Positions 46,601-58,720 of a DNA stretch of 64,000 nt are shown one piece after another. Source of the stretch: Anadara kagoshimensis (Eukaryota; Mollusca; Bivalvia; Arcoida; Arcidae); assembly GCA_021292105.1 (NCBI GenBank), contig CM037865.1, positions 70,980,356 to 71,044,355 on the forward strand, in the 5' to 3' direction. A program made the translations under genes and the position numbers. Every line of letters starts with the position of its first letter. Position 1 is the stretch's first letter. The notes below the pieces were generated by a model. It was not told the origin of the DNA. It saw only the letters and a program-made list of their open reading frames with translations, and made no database searches.

Positions 46601-49600
46601 TGTTTGACTCAGATTGTCCTATTTCATTTTAGTAAAGCGCAAGTATGAAGTGTTTTTGTGACCTTGTATCATTGTTATTAACCACATACCGTGGCAGCAG
46701 AAAACTTTTTCCTTCTTCGACAATCCTGTAATTAATAATCCCGGTGATCACGATAGTGGTATGAAACTGAAAATCCAATTTCTTGCAAGTCTTTCAGTTG
46801 AGAATAAAAAAAAACAAGGTTCCTGTTTTACACAAACAATTTGATCTAACACACAAAACTGTAATGTCGAAAAATGGCGGATATAAATGGGACTCCCAAA
46901 TCTTGGCTAAGGACCCCTGGAAAATTGCGCTAGAGTCCTAAGGACTCCCAAATAAAGGATGCAAGGGAAAACCCTGGGTACATCAAGGCGGTTAGTTCAT
47001 GGATGATAAATTAAACTGCAGTACCCAGAGAAGACCACTGACCTTCAGCAAGTGAACTAACATACTTTCTCCCACTGGAATCTGTCCCGAGTGGAAGTGT
47101 CCAGAGTGCCGATTCGAACCTAGGTGGTGAAAGCACTGTGGTCCATAAGCATGCAGTTTAGAGCAGTGCAGTAGATGTGCCATTGGTTATTATATTTTGA
47201 CCATGCATGCATATGACATGGTTGGGGTTTTCTCAATTAGGGTCAGTTTTGAAATAGTATTCCTTTTCAGTTATGACTTGTAATTTTTTTTTTTTCAGAA
47301 TATCATTTTGTTCAGCAGATAAAACTCACGATAAAGTGTTTACATTTATGGCACGTAATACAGTAAATGAAACAATGGTGTGTCATGCCTTTTTATGTGC
47401 AAAGAGAAAAATTGTAAGTATTTTGAAATCTCAATATTTATTAGCGGTTTCAAGTAATTATAGTTTGCCTAGCAAAAGTGCAGAAAATAGCACTATTTTA
47501 TGTCCCTATATGCTTTCAATCATCAGTGTTGGTCTCAGCATTCATTGTTGTACTTTTTGGTGATTTTGTAGGATAACATGAAGTATATTAGGTCATCTTT
47601 CTGACTTTTCTAACTATGTACTTCGGAACTCATTTGGTAAAAGAAGGAATAACATGAAGTATATTAAGATCGTTATTAAACTGGATTGCTCTAGCCTTAC
47701 AATTTATCGAATTGGGGTAATATAGATGTTATGGCACTGATCACGTGGTTGTTTGCATGCACTTAATGTTTAATAGTTAAAATGTGCTCAAAAACCACAG
47801 AAACATAAAATGCTATTGATTATACCAATTATTATAAACAATAAAGAATATTTCTTAATAGAGATGGTTGAGTTCTATTATTACAGATATTATTTAGGTA
47901 TTAATGATTTACTTTCTTTGCAAGACACACACTTATATACATTATATATATTGTTGGTTGTTTACCTCTGTCAATCTCTCGTTTATTGCTAAAGCAGTTC
48001 AACATATAGTGAAATGTAGGTATTACAGATTTATATGTATTACATATAACTGTTACAATAAACATTGTTTTATTTAAGGAATGATTGTAATTTTGTTTCT
48101 ATCTATGGGGTCATAGACAAAATTATTTGGTGCACGCGGCATAAAACCGCGAAGATTACATTCATGTAATCTTTAAATTATACACATGAAACAAAAAACC
48201 AGCGCATTAAAAAAAAAATGGCGCATTAATCTAAAGGCGGAACACAGCTGATTGCCAATGGAAACCGCCGGTAGCTCTGCACAATATGACGTCAGCTAAT
48301 ATGACGGCAAAAAATTCTGTCTATGGGATCATAGATACAAAAAATTTAAAACACTGGATAGTATTAAAATTTAATTATATCTCTTTACTTTAGGCTCAAG
48401 CAGTAACATTAACAGTGTCAAAAGCCTTTGAATTAGCACAAGATCAATGTAATGCTACTGAATCTAATCGTAGACTCAGTGAGAGTATAGTAAGTACCCT
48501 TACCTTTATATAATTCGATTTTTAGATAATATACTCAAGTGTCAAACCTTTAAAAATGATTATTAGTACCTGACATTTTGTCTGATAATCAGAAAATTTT
48601 AAGTAAATCAGAACATTTATATCAGTCTAGAAATATTTTTTTTTAATTTTTTTTGTTGATTTTGAGGTTGCAGCAGTCAGTATTATAAATTAAAAACTAA
48701 TGTTGGAAACAACAGGCTACAAAATTAATATATGTAATTGTATACATTTTCCATCTCAGATCAGGTTTATTGTTTATAACTAGGAAATTTGGTATATAAT
48801 TTGAAAATTGACATATACACAAAGAGTAAAACAAATATTTTTGACAGTCAATGCTTTTTATTAAATTTTCACAGATATTTTTACACTTAGCTGACTTTTA
48901 AATTTGTTTTCAGTTAGTAAATGTATAATGCATACATGTAAATTAAAAGTGCAGTGTTGTAGTTTGTAACTTAAAGTGAATTATCATAACTTTACTTTTA
49001 GAAGCAGTCCAATGAACAGTCCAAACCCAAAACAAATGTGTTAGAAAACAACAATAATGCATCACATCCGTCCAAAAATAGACCCCGTAACTCATCAGGT
49101 ATGTGTAATAAAGGGGATTCATTTGATTAAATTAAGGTTCTTATCAGATTCTAATGCTTTGAATGAAAACATATCAAGTTCTGATTCTTTATTCCATATG
49201 CATATATACATAAAAGTACATAAATGCATGTTTAATTACTGGTAGAATGTAAATTAGTGATAATATGATTATGTGATTAAGATAATATGAGGCAAAAAAT
49301 CAGATTCATTATTATTATTGTTGTGGCACATTATGTAAATGAGTTGAGTAATAATTTATAACTATGGTCAAGTGATAACAAAAATAAATGTCAAGTTATT
49401 TCTTCTTGCCTGTGAACTTGGCCAAGTGTAGATGTCTATACAAGTATTGGTTTACATCTAACTTCTAAGTTGTCACTTAAAACCTTGATATGTTGGTGGG
49501 CAAAACAAAATTTAACGATATTATTTGTAACTTATTTCTTTTAGTATTATCTTCATTATTATTATTATTATTATTATTATAGATCCAGCTATTCAGATAC

Positions 49601-50179
49601 CAAAGCTTACTAGTCCCGATTCAAATGCCAGTATATCATCAGAACCATGCTTTAACTGGGTATGTTTATTATATAGAAGTTTATACCAGCAAAAGTACTG
49701 AAATTTGGAAAATTATACCAAAGAGCATTTTAATTGACAATAAATGTTCTTTTGTTTTAGGTGCAGTTATTGCCCTTTGAATTATTAGTCCAAAAAATAA
49801 CTTGAAAGGCTTTATAAGTAACGCCAAATTTTACTGAATTTTTAGAATTTTAAAATTTAGAAATACATGTACTTAATAGAAATGATTTTAATTTAATTTT
49901 TACAATTTATTATAGAAGAAAGGATAATTTTATGCAAATTCATTATTCTAAATTTTAAAATTGTTTTTTTTACAGCAAAATTTTGAAGATGAAGACAATT
50001 TAGATGATGATTTTTCAAGGTTGGCTGAAAACCGGATCCAGACAAATTGTCCGTTATTATTCAGTACAGATCTACGGCAAGAAGATTTAGATGATAGTGT
50101 TACACAATATTTGGACAGTAATAAATGTCTAGAGGAATTCTCTCGAACAAAATCCATGGAGGACTTGTTATGTCTGTGA
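43653..50179 (+). CDS. LDLRAP1: LDL receptor adaptor protein 1 (ARH-type PTB adaptor), 8 coding exons
   Basis: ARH binds FxNPxY tails of LDL-receptor-family proteins and links them to AP2 for clathrin endocytosis at the plasma membrane. The coding exons are 43653-43731, 44466-44623, 46220-46332, 47299-47413, 48394-48489, 49002-49098, 49583-49659 and 49976-50179 (TGA). They total 939 bases, 312 residues (human 308), all with GT-AG sites and matching phases. The N-terminus MEVLRRAMRKSPNL resembles the vertebrate start. The PTB domain spans about residues 27-180: GITFYMKYIGQTLVEE, AMGKKLQKVAITISPHGI, ISFCSADKTHDKVFTFMA, HAFLCAKRKIAQAVTLTVSK. The AP2 beta-appendage helix is DDDFSRLAENR (residues 255-265), fitting FxxLxxxR. 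I see no clathrin box such as the LLDLE of vertebrates. Identification rests on colinear motifs across all exons. Confidence 0.95.
45290..45360 (-). repeat. Dispersed repeat, CCTTCCGGAGCACC family, weak copy in LDLRAP1 intron 2
   Basis: gggaagtgaggatgggtgat followed by ccggaagtgtaagcacctcc matches the inverted core at 56890-56945. Confidence 0.45.
46990..47182 (-). repeat. tRNA-derived SINE-like element in LDLRAP1 intron 3
   Basis: On the minus strand the box B aggttcgaatc is preceded by a tRNA-like stretch (actgctctaaactgcatgct). The rest (caagtgaactaacatacttt on the plus strand) resembles the body at 60120-60200. No target duplication was identified. Confidence 0.55.
48105..48340. mobile_element. 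Small CpG-rich insertion in LDLRAP1 intron 5' of exon 5
   Basis: The word tctatggggtcatagac at 48102-48119 recurs as tctatgggatcatagat at 48319-48336. It encloses a GC- and CpG-richer stretch (gtgcacgcggcataaaaccg, gaaaccgccggtagctctgc) that contrasts with the AT-rich intron. The direct repeat may be a long target duplication or terminal sequence. The family is unknown. Confidence 0.45.
49551..49580. repeat. (ATT)n tract forming the LDLRAP1 exon 7 splice acceptor
   Basis: Ten ATT units run directly into the acceptor tatag at 49578-49582, so the polypyrimidine tract before coding exon 7 is a microsatellite. Confidence 0.9.
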
Positions 50180-50631
50180 ATCTTCTTTGGAAGTAACACT
50201 TAATTTATTTATTACGTTATAGTTAAATGACATACTAGTTTAATACTGGATATATAGAGAGACATTATGGTGACTTCTGAATATTTTATATAAATGGAAT
50301 TTATTGGACGATCATGAATGGTAAAACAGATCAAGCATGTCAAAGGATATGTAAGTTCAACAAGCATTTTTATGCATAGTGAAAAATTAAATGTTGTTTA
50401 AATTAGACAAAAAGATTATCTTATCATATTGATCATGCAAGCTGATTTTGTGATAACAAACACACTTGTTTGAATAGTATAAAATTGTAACTATGTTCAA
50501 GTGAACGACTATATATGAATTAGAGACAAACCTGTCTATAGATATGAACCAAGGAAACAAGAGTGGTTTTTACATACAGGTTTAACTAATATGTCACTAA
50601 ATGAGGTCAGTAAAACAACCTTTAATAACAG

Positions 50632-50876
50632 GTCCTAGTTTCACAATCATATTCCTTGACTTAATGACTTAATCTCACAAATTTGAAATCTGAATAATTT
50701 TGTTGGTTTTTAAGATATTAATGAATTAAAGGCGTCCTTTTGAAGATCACTCTAAGCTTATTTCATCTATATTCCAATGTTATGGGCAATTTTCATTTGT
50801 AGTACATGTACTATAAAACAATTGCCAAAACTGGCCATACTTTTGTTAAGGAATAATTGTGTAACTGGAGCCAGGT
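50632..50876. mobile_element. Foldback MITE copy 4 (GGTTTCACAATCATTCC family)
   Basis: It starts caggtcctagtttcacaatc, ends gtgtaactggagccagg, with interior ttttgttggtttttaagata and ttttgaagatcactctaagc as in copies at 23570 and 25668. About 245 bp, no coding capacity. Confidence 0.7.
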
Positions 50877-52438
50877 AGTTTTCACATATACCATAGGTGG
50901 TTTAATAGCCAGGTTCTAATGTTGATTGTGTACTTGTGTAAGGTTGAATGAAATGAAATTAAACCAACACCATTTAAACAATTTTTATGGAGATATTAAA
51001 TTCATTTTTAATCATTTTGAATACTTTTTTTTCATTTTAAAAAGTGAATTTTGAATTATTTTGTAGTGAATTGAATAGAAAATTTAGGGTGTGGCCATTG
51101 GAAAATTTTAATATAAAACCTACCTACCTGTCATCAACATTTTAAATACATGTGCATAAGTCTGGATTTAAAATGTGTTTTGAATTGAATAAAAAAAAGG
51201 TGGGGCTATTAATATTTTGCATTCAAATAATTAAATGTAATCATCAGATATAGGTTCTCAGTTTATACAGGTAAAAATACCTTTTATATGTGTAATGGAT
51301 CTGGATGAAAAAAATCACTGACTTGATGAAACATTTAAAAAACAATCTTAGATCTGATAACAAAACAGCTGACATGTACTGTTATTTTTGTATTAACAGT
51401 TTTTACCAGTGGTAGTTGTATACCTGTATCTGTATGTATCAGTATACATCATTATATGCACATATAGTTTATATTATATGTCTATACTAAAACCATAATG
51501 TATACTATACTATAATTATCATGTGAATTCCTAGACTTCAGTGGGGCTTTACAAAAACAATTAGCACTCAAGTGTTTAATCTAGGATTTTTCAAACGACC
51601 CCATTTACAAAAAAAAAAATCCTTTAAAAGAATAACTTTAATATTTTTATATTCATGTAATGTTAAATATAAGATGCTTTGGTAAATTAAGGGGATCAAT
51701 GACACCTACCCACCCCCCACCCCCACCCCACCCCACCCCATCTACACTCAACACTGGGTACTTACTTGTAATATCCAGGTTCCACTTTTTACAATTATGG
51801 TATCTCTATAATGAATAATGTGATTTTATGTTACATACATGTATATTTTGAGATGTTGCATGTTTTTTATTTATTTTTTTGGTTATCAACTACATGTATT
51901 CATTTACATTGCAATTCACAGTTTGGCACAAAATCATATTTAAGGGAGTTTGACAATTTGTTTAACATCTAGAGAACCGGTATTAAATATTCAGCCTTGA
52001 GTTAGCAATGTTGTTATTAATAACTCAGTGTTTGTCACAGGTATCCTGGAATAAGACTTCATCAGCAAGCCTTGTGTAGGAGAAGCATAGATGTTGTCAT
52101 TTATAATTGGTTCCACTCATACACAGTGTTCATTTTAGGATTTTTCAGATGGGCCATTTTCAAAAAAAAATTCCTTTAAAACAGAATAACCATAACCCCA
52201 TATTTTTGCATTCATCTTATGTTAAATATGGCCCACTAAGGCCTTAACAATTGGGCCATTAGGCAAGATAAAGGATCTATGGCCCTATGGCCCCCTTTTA
52301 GAATGAACACTGCATAAATAGTTATGTCATAAGTATTGTTTATGGTAACCACGTGCTTAATTAGTCCCACAGATAATTTGTTGTTAAGTTTGTTTATTAT
52401 TATTACATGTATTATTATTACTATTAGTTTTAAGTTGC
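50877..52438. other. Intergenic downstream of LDLRAP1, no gene seen
   Basis: A C/A-rich tract (accccac repeats) lies at 51708-51741. The stretch 51580-51680 has a diverged second copy at 52135-52225 (ggatttttcaaacgacccca versus ggatttttcagatgggccat). No frame supported. Confidence 0.5.
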
Positions 52439-52443
52439 ATATA

Positions 52444-53310
52444 CAGGGCTCTACGATTGCAATTTTTTTCACTAGCCTCCTGGCTAGTTAACCTGAGATG
52501 TTTACTAGCCAGAGCAAAAATCTTACTCGCCACATATTTCTTTTATAAATATCAATTTAATTTGGATTCAATTACACTGGAAACATTTCTAATTACTGCT
52601 TAATTTTAAAGATGCAGACAAAGCAGTTGGACCCAACATTTTTTATTCAATTTACTTTTATTGTGGCATCAAACACAAAAATTGCGGCGCATGTCTAAAA
52701 GCCACTGAAAGAAAAAACTTTAAAAACCGGCAAATTAATTTCAAACACATGTACTTAAATCAGAGGTGCGAGGGGAGTTGCTCCAAAAATGTAAATATCT
52801 CCTGTGTAGCTAGATACACCCACCAAATGTAAAATTTCAGATATATCTTTTAAAGTTTTTTTCCCCGGTTTAAAACTTTTTTTCGGGCAAACTTGGGAAC
52901 CAGATTTCCTTCATCGTTATAAAGGATTACATTTGTTTTTCCATCAAGGTATCCCTGGAACTGAGTCAAATACGAGGCCATTTCTTCCTGGTCATTTATT
53001 CTAATTTTTATTCGTACTCATGCCTTAAAAAACAAATATATCTGCCAATTTTGTTTACAACTCAGCGATGAAATTGGCACTTGAGAACGTGATCACATAA
53101 ACGCTTAACAAATTAACGGATTGCAGCTGTATGAATTTAAGTGCTTTAAAGATGTTGCTTGATGAGAGTAATTTCATTGTCGAAAACGGAAAGGAAAAAT
53201 CCGGATTTGACTTTCTACTCGCACATGGGCGAGTGAATTTGACATATCCACTCGCATTTACAAATAATTACTCGCATATGCGAGTGTTTTACTCGCATTG
53301 TAGAGCCCTG
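52444..53310 (-). mobile_element. hAT-like element with CAGGGCTCTAC ends and coding relic
   Basis: The ends cagggctctacga (52444) and tgtagagccctg (ending 53310) are inverted copies, flanked by ATATA on both sides (52439-52443, 53311-53315). Inner sequence near one end repeats ctagcc/ggctag words, and near the other actcgca/tgcgagt words. CAGGG ends suggest hAT, but the duplication is 5 bp. A minus-strand coding-like stretch lies within. Confidence 0.7.
52854..53025 (-). pseudogene. Unrecognised coding-like stretch inside the CAGGG element
   Basis: The minus strand reads, without stops for over 50 codons, RINDQEEMASYLTQFQGYLD followed by GKTNVILYNDEGNLVPKFAR and then KKVLNRGKK before a stop. 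The composition is far more protein-like (balanced charge, hydrophobic periodicity) than chance AT-rich frames nearby. No start codon or flanking exons are obvious. It may be a piece of the element's own transposase or a captured host exon; I do not recognise the family. Confidence 0.4.
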
Positions 53311-53315
53311 ATATA

Positions 53316-53882
53316 AATTGTTTTCTGAGATCTGTGATGTGTATTTCTCTACTGCATTTTATGGACAATTCATTCTCTATATATAAATGGAATAGTTTCT
53401 GTATGCCTATACACAGTGTCACTTTTTCACTAGTGTGTTTGAGCACAATTTTTGGAAGAAAATATAACTGCAACAAAATATTACAACCAAATAACTGATA
53501 ATGTAGATCTTAAGCAAAGCATCCTTTCTGTTATTTTCTGTTTCATTACTAGACAAAAATCTGAATGTCTGTATTTGATAATTAATAGAAAACTAGTTGA
53601 TAAAGAAGTTTCGAAAAATAAAAGGTCTCAAAACAAAAGTGTATTTTTTTAAAAATCTTTTGTGTGTATTAAGCTTTAATTGAACACTTGCATTTTATGT
53701 ATCATGATAGCAGGTTGATAAACTGTGTATTATGTAGTTCTCAAGTTTATATATACATTTAATTTACAGTTTATATGTAGAGAGAGTATCATATTGTTTA
53801 TGGTAATATATAATTGTATCTTGTCCCATTACCCCATTACACTTTATTTACAAATAGTCCATTATACAGATGTAAAGGATCA

Positions 53883-53917
<35 letters not shown>

Positions 53918-55394
53918 CATGTGTGTGTGTGTACGTGTTCTAATTCTTGTAGATTACAAGCACAAATGCTGATCAACGTCTAACCCAGCATTAAATTTGG
54001 ATGTTTCATGCTTTTAGCAATTTGTCACATTATTGTCATATTCTTGCCTACACATACTGTTGTGTTTTGCATTGCTCAGTTTTGTAATACCATCCTATAC
54101 TCTAGTGTATTTATTAAGTGTAGGCTTATCAAACATAATGTGTTGTGTGATTATGATGATAATACAAAAATGTAGACATCTTAATGTGTGCGTTTTTATT
54201 CTTATTACCAAATTGCAATACAGTAAAACCTTGATTTATTGGTTGGGGTAATTTCCTCAGGCTCCTTCATAAAACATAGCTGGATCAGTTGAGGTTATTT
54301 CACCCATATTTAATCAATTATCAAGGCAGTTAAACCTACTCACACCATCATCTGTTCATTTTTGCAATTTTTAACCTATCATGCATACTAAATAGATATA
54401 TAAAAGTTTATATAGGATTCATATTAATTGAACAGAAAATGTTCAGGACCATTGTAATGTAATAATAACCCTTAAAATCAAGTTAAATTATTCAAAATTT
54501 CTTTGATCAGTTGTGTGAAAATTTTAATAATTGATCAAATTTTATGAATGAGATCTCTTACCATCATGACTAAAAGTGAGAATGTTGGATTGCTTGTATC
54601 TTTTAACCAATAAAATATTTTTATAATGGTTCTTAATATTTTTTTGCAGAATATATAAATGTTTAATCACCACTCATAAAATTTTACCTATTATTGTATT
54701 GTAATATTCATGTATTGTACATGGAAATTCCTATATACTAGTATGTATGAATTGGTAAGCTTATTGACAAGTGTAATTTATCATTAAACATTATATTTAT
54801 CTGAGAAGTGGGGGACTAAGTCACCATGTGGATGGCTGTAGCATGTTCTTGTTTCTGATGGTAGAAATAAAATGAATTATTTTGTTTATAATTTTCATAG
54901 GTTGCTTTCATTGCCTTTGATTGATCAAATCAAAATAAGTGGTTGTAGAAACATTAATTTAGTCAGTTGTATGGCTATATATGTATACAGATCATTAGGG
55001 GGAGAGCACATAGTGCCACGCCCCTTTTTAATATCTAATTCTATTTTGCTACTACTTAAGTTTTTTATGTTTGTATGTTAAATAGTACTTTAAAGGTAAT
55101 TTCTGGGTATTTAAGCAAGATACAATGCATTTTTCATCTAGTCAATATTCAAAAGTGTCTAAATGCTGTTAAAATGTTTTTGTGCATTTTTGTTGCTATG
55201 ACAACAGATTTGTCTATGTGATACCATTTATTTATGTATGCATTTAAAACTAATGTTGTGGCTGTCTGTCTGTGAATGCTATACCTGCTAATTATATCTG
55301 TTTATATAATATATATACTGTAATACATGATTTATAATACAGATCTTTTTTTTCATATTGACTTTTTATTGTGTTTTATCTTTAACCCTTTTCT
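53316..55394. other. Intergenic, no gene seen
   Basis: It contains the (GT)n microsatellite at 53885-53933. Short frames only. Confidence 0.5.
53885..53933. repeat. (GT)n microsatellite, interrupted
   Basis: GT run with gcgtgcat interruption. Confidence 0.95.
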
Positions 55395-55645
55395 ACCACT
55401 GTGGTAGCTTTGTAAGTGGGAGGACATGGGTTCCAACCCTGCCAGACACTGGGCGTTACGAAGAAAGTCGCCGTTCTTTCGGATGGGAACTTAAACTAAA
55501 CGAGGTTCCGTGTCACGGTAGGCTTGGCACGATGAGGAATTCTGTTGTATAATGCCATAAGCGCAACCCACAGGCAAAATTTCAGCACTTTCGCCTATAG
55601 CTGGTAACGTCTCGGTATAAGTGAAATATTCTTGGCTGTGACGTT
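55395..55645 (+). repeat. tRNA-derived SINE
   Basis: The head carries a degenerate box A (gtggtagctttgtaagtggg) and box B (gggttccaaccctgcc). The body follows (ttcggatgggaacttaaact), and the tail reads gtataagtgaaatattcttg then ctgtgacgttaaacatc, a 3' end seen in many molluscan SINEs. About 250 bp. Confidence 0.75.
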
Positions 55646-56400
55646 AAACATCATTTCTACACTTACTTCATATCGGTAGTTCATGTACTTGGTAGGTAGA
55701 ACTGAAAGTTCCAGGTCTGTCAGATCAGAAGATAATGTACAAAAGTATTTGAAGAATTCACTTAACTCGGTTTCCTCCTTTGCAATATTGATCATTACAT
55801 AGGTTAGACCAAACTATTTGTCTTGCAAATAATGGTAAGGCGTTTTACGATATTGCTAGGATGGTAGCAATACCAAAATGTAACTTAACCATCGTAAAAG
55901 CAGGGTAAGAATATAAAAAAGTACCATGACTACCGTAGTTAATACGGGTAGTTCGGCATATGTACACGTATAGGTAGTTTAACTTGTTTTCAAAGTCAAC
56001 TTTACAATCTGATATTAATGAAATACTTGTAGGTAAGGGTCGGAACAGTGAAAAGGCCATTTCATCAAACTGGTCATTTTGTAGCAATGATCTTGTGGCA
56101 ACTGGTTCCGGACTTGATATAACATAACTTGAATCTTGGCAAGGTTAAACACTTACAAAGTTAATATACCTTCTAACTTTAGCTTTAAGAAGTGAAATCT
56201 TCCAAGGAATAAGCCTTAACACTTTCAAGATTTTAAAAAAGGCATTGAAGAAAAAGTAATAAATTATGTCATCATATTAGACTTGGTAAGACATGTGCCA
56301 TTTTCCGAATACATGTACACATTATCGTCACTATGTTGCAAGTTCATTGCGTGCATTCATGTTGGTATGTAAATAATATATGTCCGTGCAAATCGAATAG
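55646..56400. other. Intergenic, no gene seen
   Basis: Short frames on the minus strand (55595-55795, 55845-56087) have no recognisable domains. Confidence 0.45.
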
Positions 56401-56820
56401 CTAGGCTGTAACTTTTTCATGACATTTCCTCCAATGCTTCCTATTGGCTTGGTTGTAACTTTATCCTGATAATAAGAGTACGTAATTGCCTTGACTGTAC
56501 TGACATTCAGACAATGCATACCCACTTTTCTTCCTATTGGCTAGGTTTTACCTTTTTCTGATATGAAAAGCGCTTACGTGGCTTTCTATATCCGACTGTA
56601 ACTTTACCCTGACACATGCATGCAGAGTACTTACATGCTTCCTATTGGCTAGGGTGTTACTTGATCCTGGCATTCGGAGTACTCCTATTGTTTTTATTGA
56701 CTCGGTTTTAACTTGTCCCGACCTTTATAGTACATACAAGCTAGGCTTTCTATTGGCTACGATGTAACTTGATCCATCCTGACATTCAGAGTATTACATT
56801 AAAAAACAATCATACTTATC
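56400..56820. repeat. 53-bp satellite, diverged left block
   Basis: About eight decayed units share cttcctattggctaggctgt then aactttaccctgacattc and agagtacttac, the same unit as at 57930-58700. Confidence 0.75.
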
Positions 56821-56874
56821 CATGTCCGAATCACAATCCAGAAACAAAATAAAATCTTTGGAGCTGACAAGTCA

Positions 56875-56960
56875 AGTTAGACACGTGAACTTCCACCAGG
56901 GAAGTGAAATCGGTTGCTCCGGAAGGGTAAGCATCTCCTGTTCAACTAGCTACACCCGCC
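56875..56960 (-). repeat. Dispersed repeat, CCTTCCGGAGCACC family, inverted copy
   Basis: gacacgtgaacttccaccag then gctccggaagggtaagcatc is the reverse complement of the core at 16655 and 61025. Confidence 0.65.
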
Positions 56961-56997
56961 ACGTGTGTAATCAAAATTGTGTGAAAGGAACGTTGAA

Positions 56998-57860
56998 CTA
57001 TGGGACGTCAAATATATCCAAGGCAATCCTGGACACAGAGACATCATACTTATCAATATCGTGATGACGACCATAAAACGTTTTGAGGGCCTTGATAAGC
57101 CTAGGCTTGCAATATTCCTGAGTCAACAATTTATTTGCAAGCAGCTGCTTCGTTGTACGAAGTCCCCTTAGTGGGAACAAGCTCTACCTTAGCGTATTAA
57201 CTGGGAAACAAATATACCATAAGCAGGAGAAGCAGATATATTGCTGCATAGAAAAGGAAGTTGACAATAGAACAACTGAAATCTTCGCCGATGATTCCGT
57301 TTGTCATAAAGTTTCAAATGTAGTCTTTCGTGAGTGTCATAATTGAGGTATAAGTCTAAATATGAAGCAGAACTTGAGGAATTAGTCGTATCTTTCATTT
57401 CAAGCTCGCTAAGATAAATGGCATTCACATAGACTCCAAATTTAGAATTGTTAAGAGATAGAACGTCATCTATATATCTGGAGTTGAATGATTTGGCGAC
57501 AGTCCTATCTCCAGATTTAACAAGGTCCTGCATAAACTCTGCTTCAGAATAAAGAAACAGATCAGCAAGCAACGGTGCACAGTTTGTACCCATTGGTATT
57601 GTTTGTTGGAAAATTACATTATCAAACACAACAAATATGTTATCTATCAAAAAACGCCAATATTTTGATGATGGTAACTTCAGTGTATATTTAATTAGTT
57701 GACAAAATGACCAGAACCCCTGTTCAGCACAGATATTTGTATCTTGGCTTACCGTTTTTGTAAAAGAATGACAATTGAATAATTTCTTTTAGACGTTCTT
57801 TCAATTTAGAATGAGGGATAGTGGTGTATAATGTAGAAAAGTCAATTTTTTATACCTTTT
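56998..57860 (-). pseudogene. Penelope-like element reverse transcriptase relic
   Basis: Minus-strand pieces in two or three frames read FSTLYTTIPHSKLKERLKEI, then QTIPMGTNCAPLLADLFLYS, then YIDDVLSLNNSKFG, then SYLDLYLNYDTHERLHLKLY, FLCSNISASPAYGIFVSQLI and KTFYGRHHDI. These are hallmarks of Penelope-like elements: the PMGTxxAPLLAD and YIDD motifs and the DIYDKRDDF-like stretch. Frameshifts at about 57745 and 57190 and a lost tyrosine before EAEF show decay. No GIY-YIG endonuclease is visible in the window. It lies between two blocks of the 53-bp satellite. Confidence 0.85.
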
Positions 57861-57899
57861 ACATAATGTATTTCTAAGCAAGATGTTCAAGTAATTCAT

Positions 57900-58700
57900 A
57901 TTGGTTATGTTGTACCTTTTTCTGATAAGAGTACTTACATGGCTTCCTATTGGCTAGACTGTAACTTTACCCTGACATTCAGAGTACTTACAAGGCTTTC
58001 TATTGGCTAGGATGTTACTTAATCCTGGCATTCGGAGTACTCATAGATATCCCGTTTTATTGGCTCAATTTCAACTGATCTCGACATTCAAAGTACTTAC
58101 CCGACTCCTATTGGCTTGGCTGTAACTTTATTTTAACATTCAGTGCACTCATTTTGCCTTCTATTGGCTTGGTTGTAACTTTATTTTAACATTCAGTGCA
58201 CACATTTTGCCTTCTATTGGCTTGGTTGTAACTTTATTTTAACATTCAGTGCACTCATTTTGCCTTCTATTGGCTTGGTTGTAACTTTATTTTAACATTC
58301 AGTGCACACATTTTGCCTTCTATTGGCTTGGTTGTAACTTTATTTTAACATTCAGTGCACACATTTTGCCTTCTATTGGCTTGGTTGTAACTTTATTTTA
58401 ACATTCAGTGCACACATTTTGCCTTCTATTGGCTTGGTTGTAACTTTATTTTAACATTCAGTGCACACATTTTGCCTTCTATTGGCTTGGTTGTAACTTT
58501 ATTTTAACATTCAGTGCACACATTTTGCCTTCTATTGGCTTGGCTGTAACTTTATTTTAACATTCAGTGCACTCATTTTGCCTTCTATTGGCTTGGTTGT
58601 AACTTTATTTTAACATTCAGTGCACTCATTTTGCCTTCTATTGGCTTGGTTGTAACTTTATTTTAACATTCAGTGCACACATTTTGCCTTCTATTGGTTT
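57900..58700. repeat. 53-bp satellite, right block with homogenised core
   Basis: From about 58110 to 58697 about 11 units of exactly 53 bp follow each other (cattttgccttctattggct then tggttgtaactttattttaa and cattcagtgcac). Most are identical apart from cact/caca at one site, for example unit starts at 58150 and 58203. The units at 57900-58110 are diverged. Each unit carries ATTGGCT, an inverted CCAAT box. Confidence 0.93.
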
Positions 58701-58720
58701 GGCTTTACTTTTTCAGAGTA

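Noticed and set aside
49948-50199. Minus-strand frame over LDLRAP1 exon 8
   Set aside because: Shadow of the AP2-binding C-terminal exon on the plus strand.
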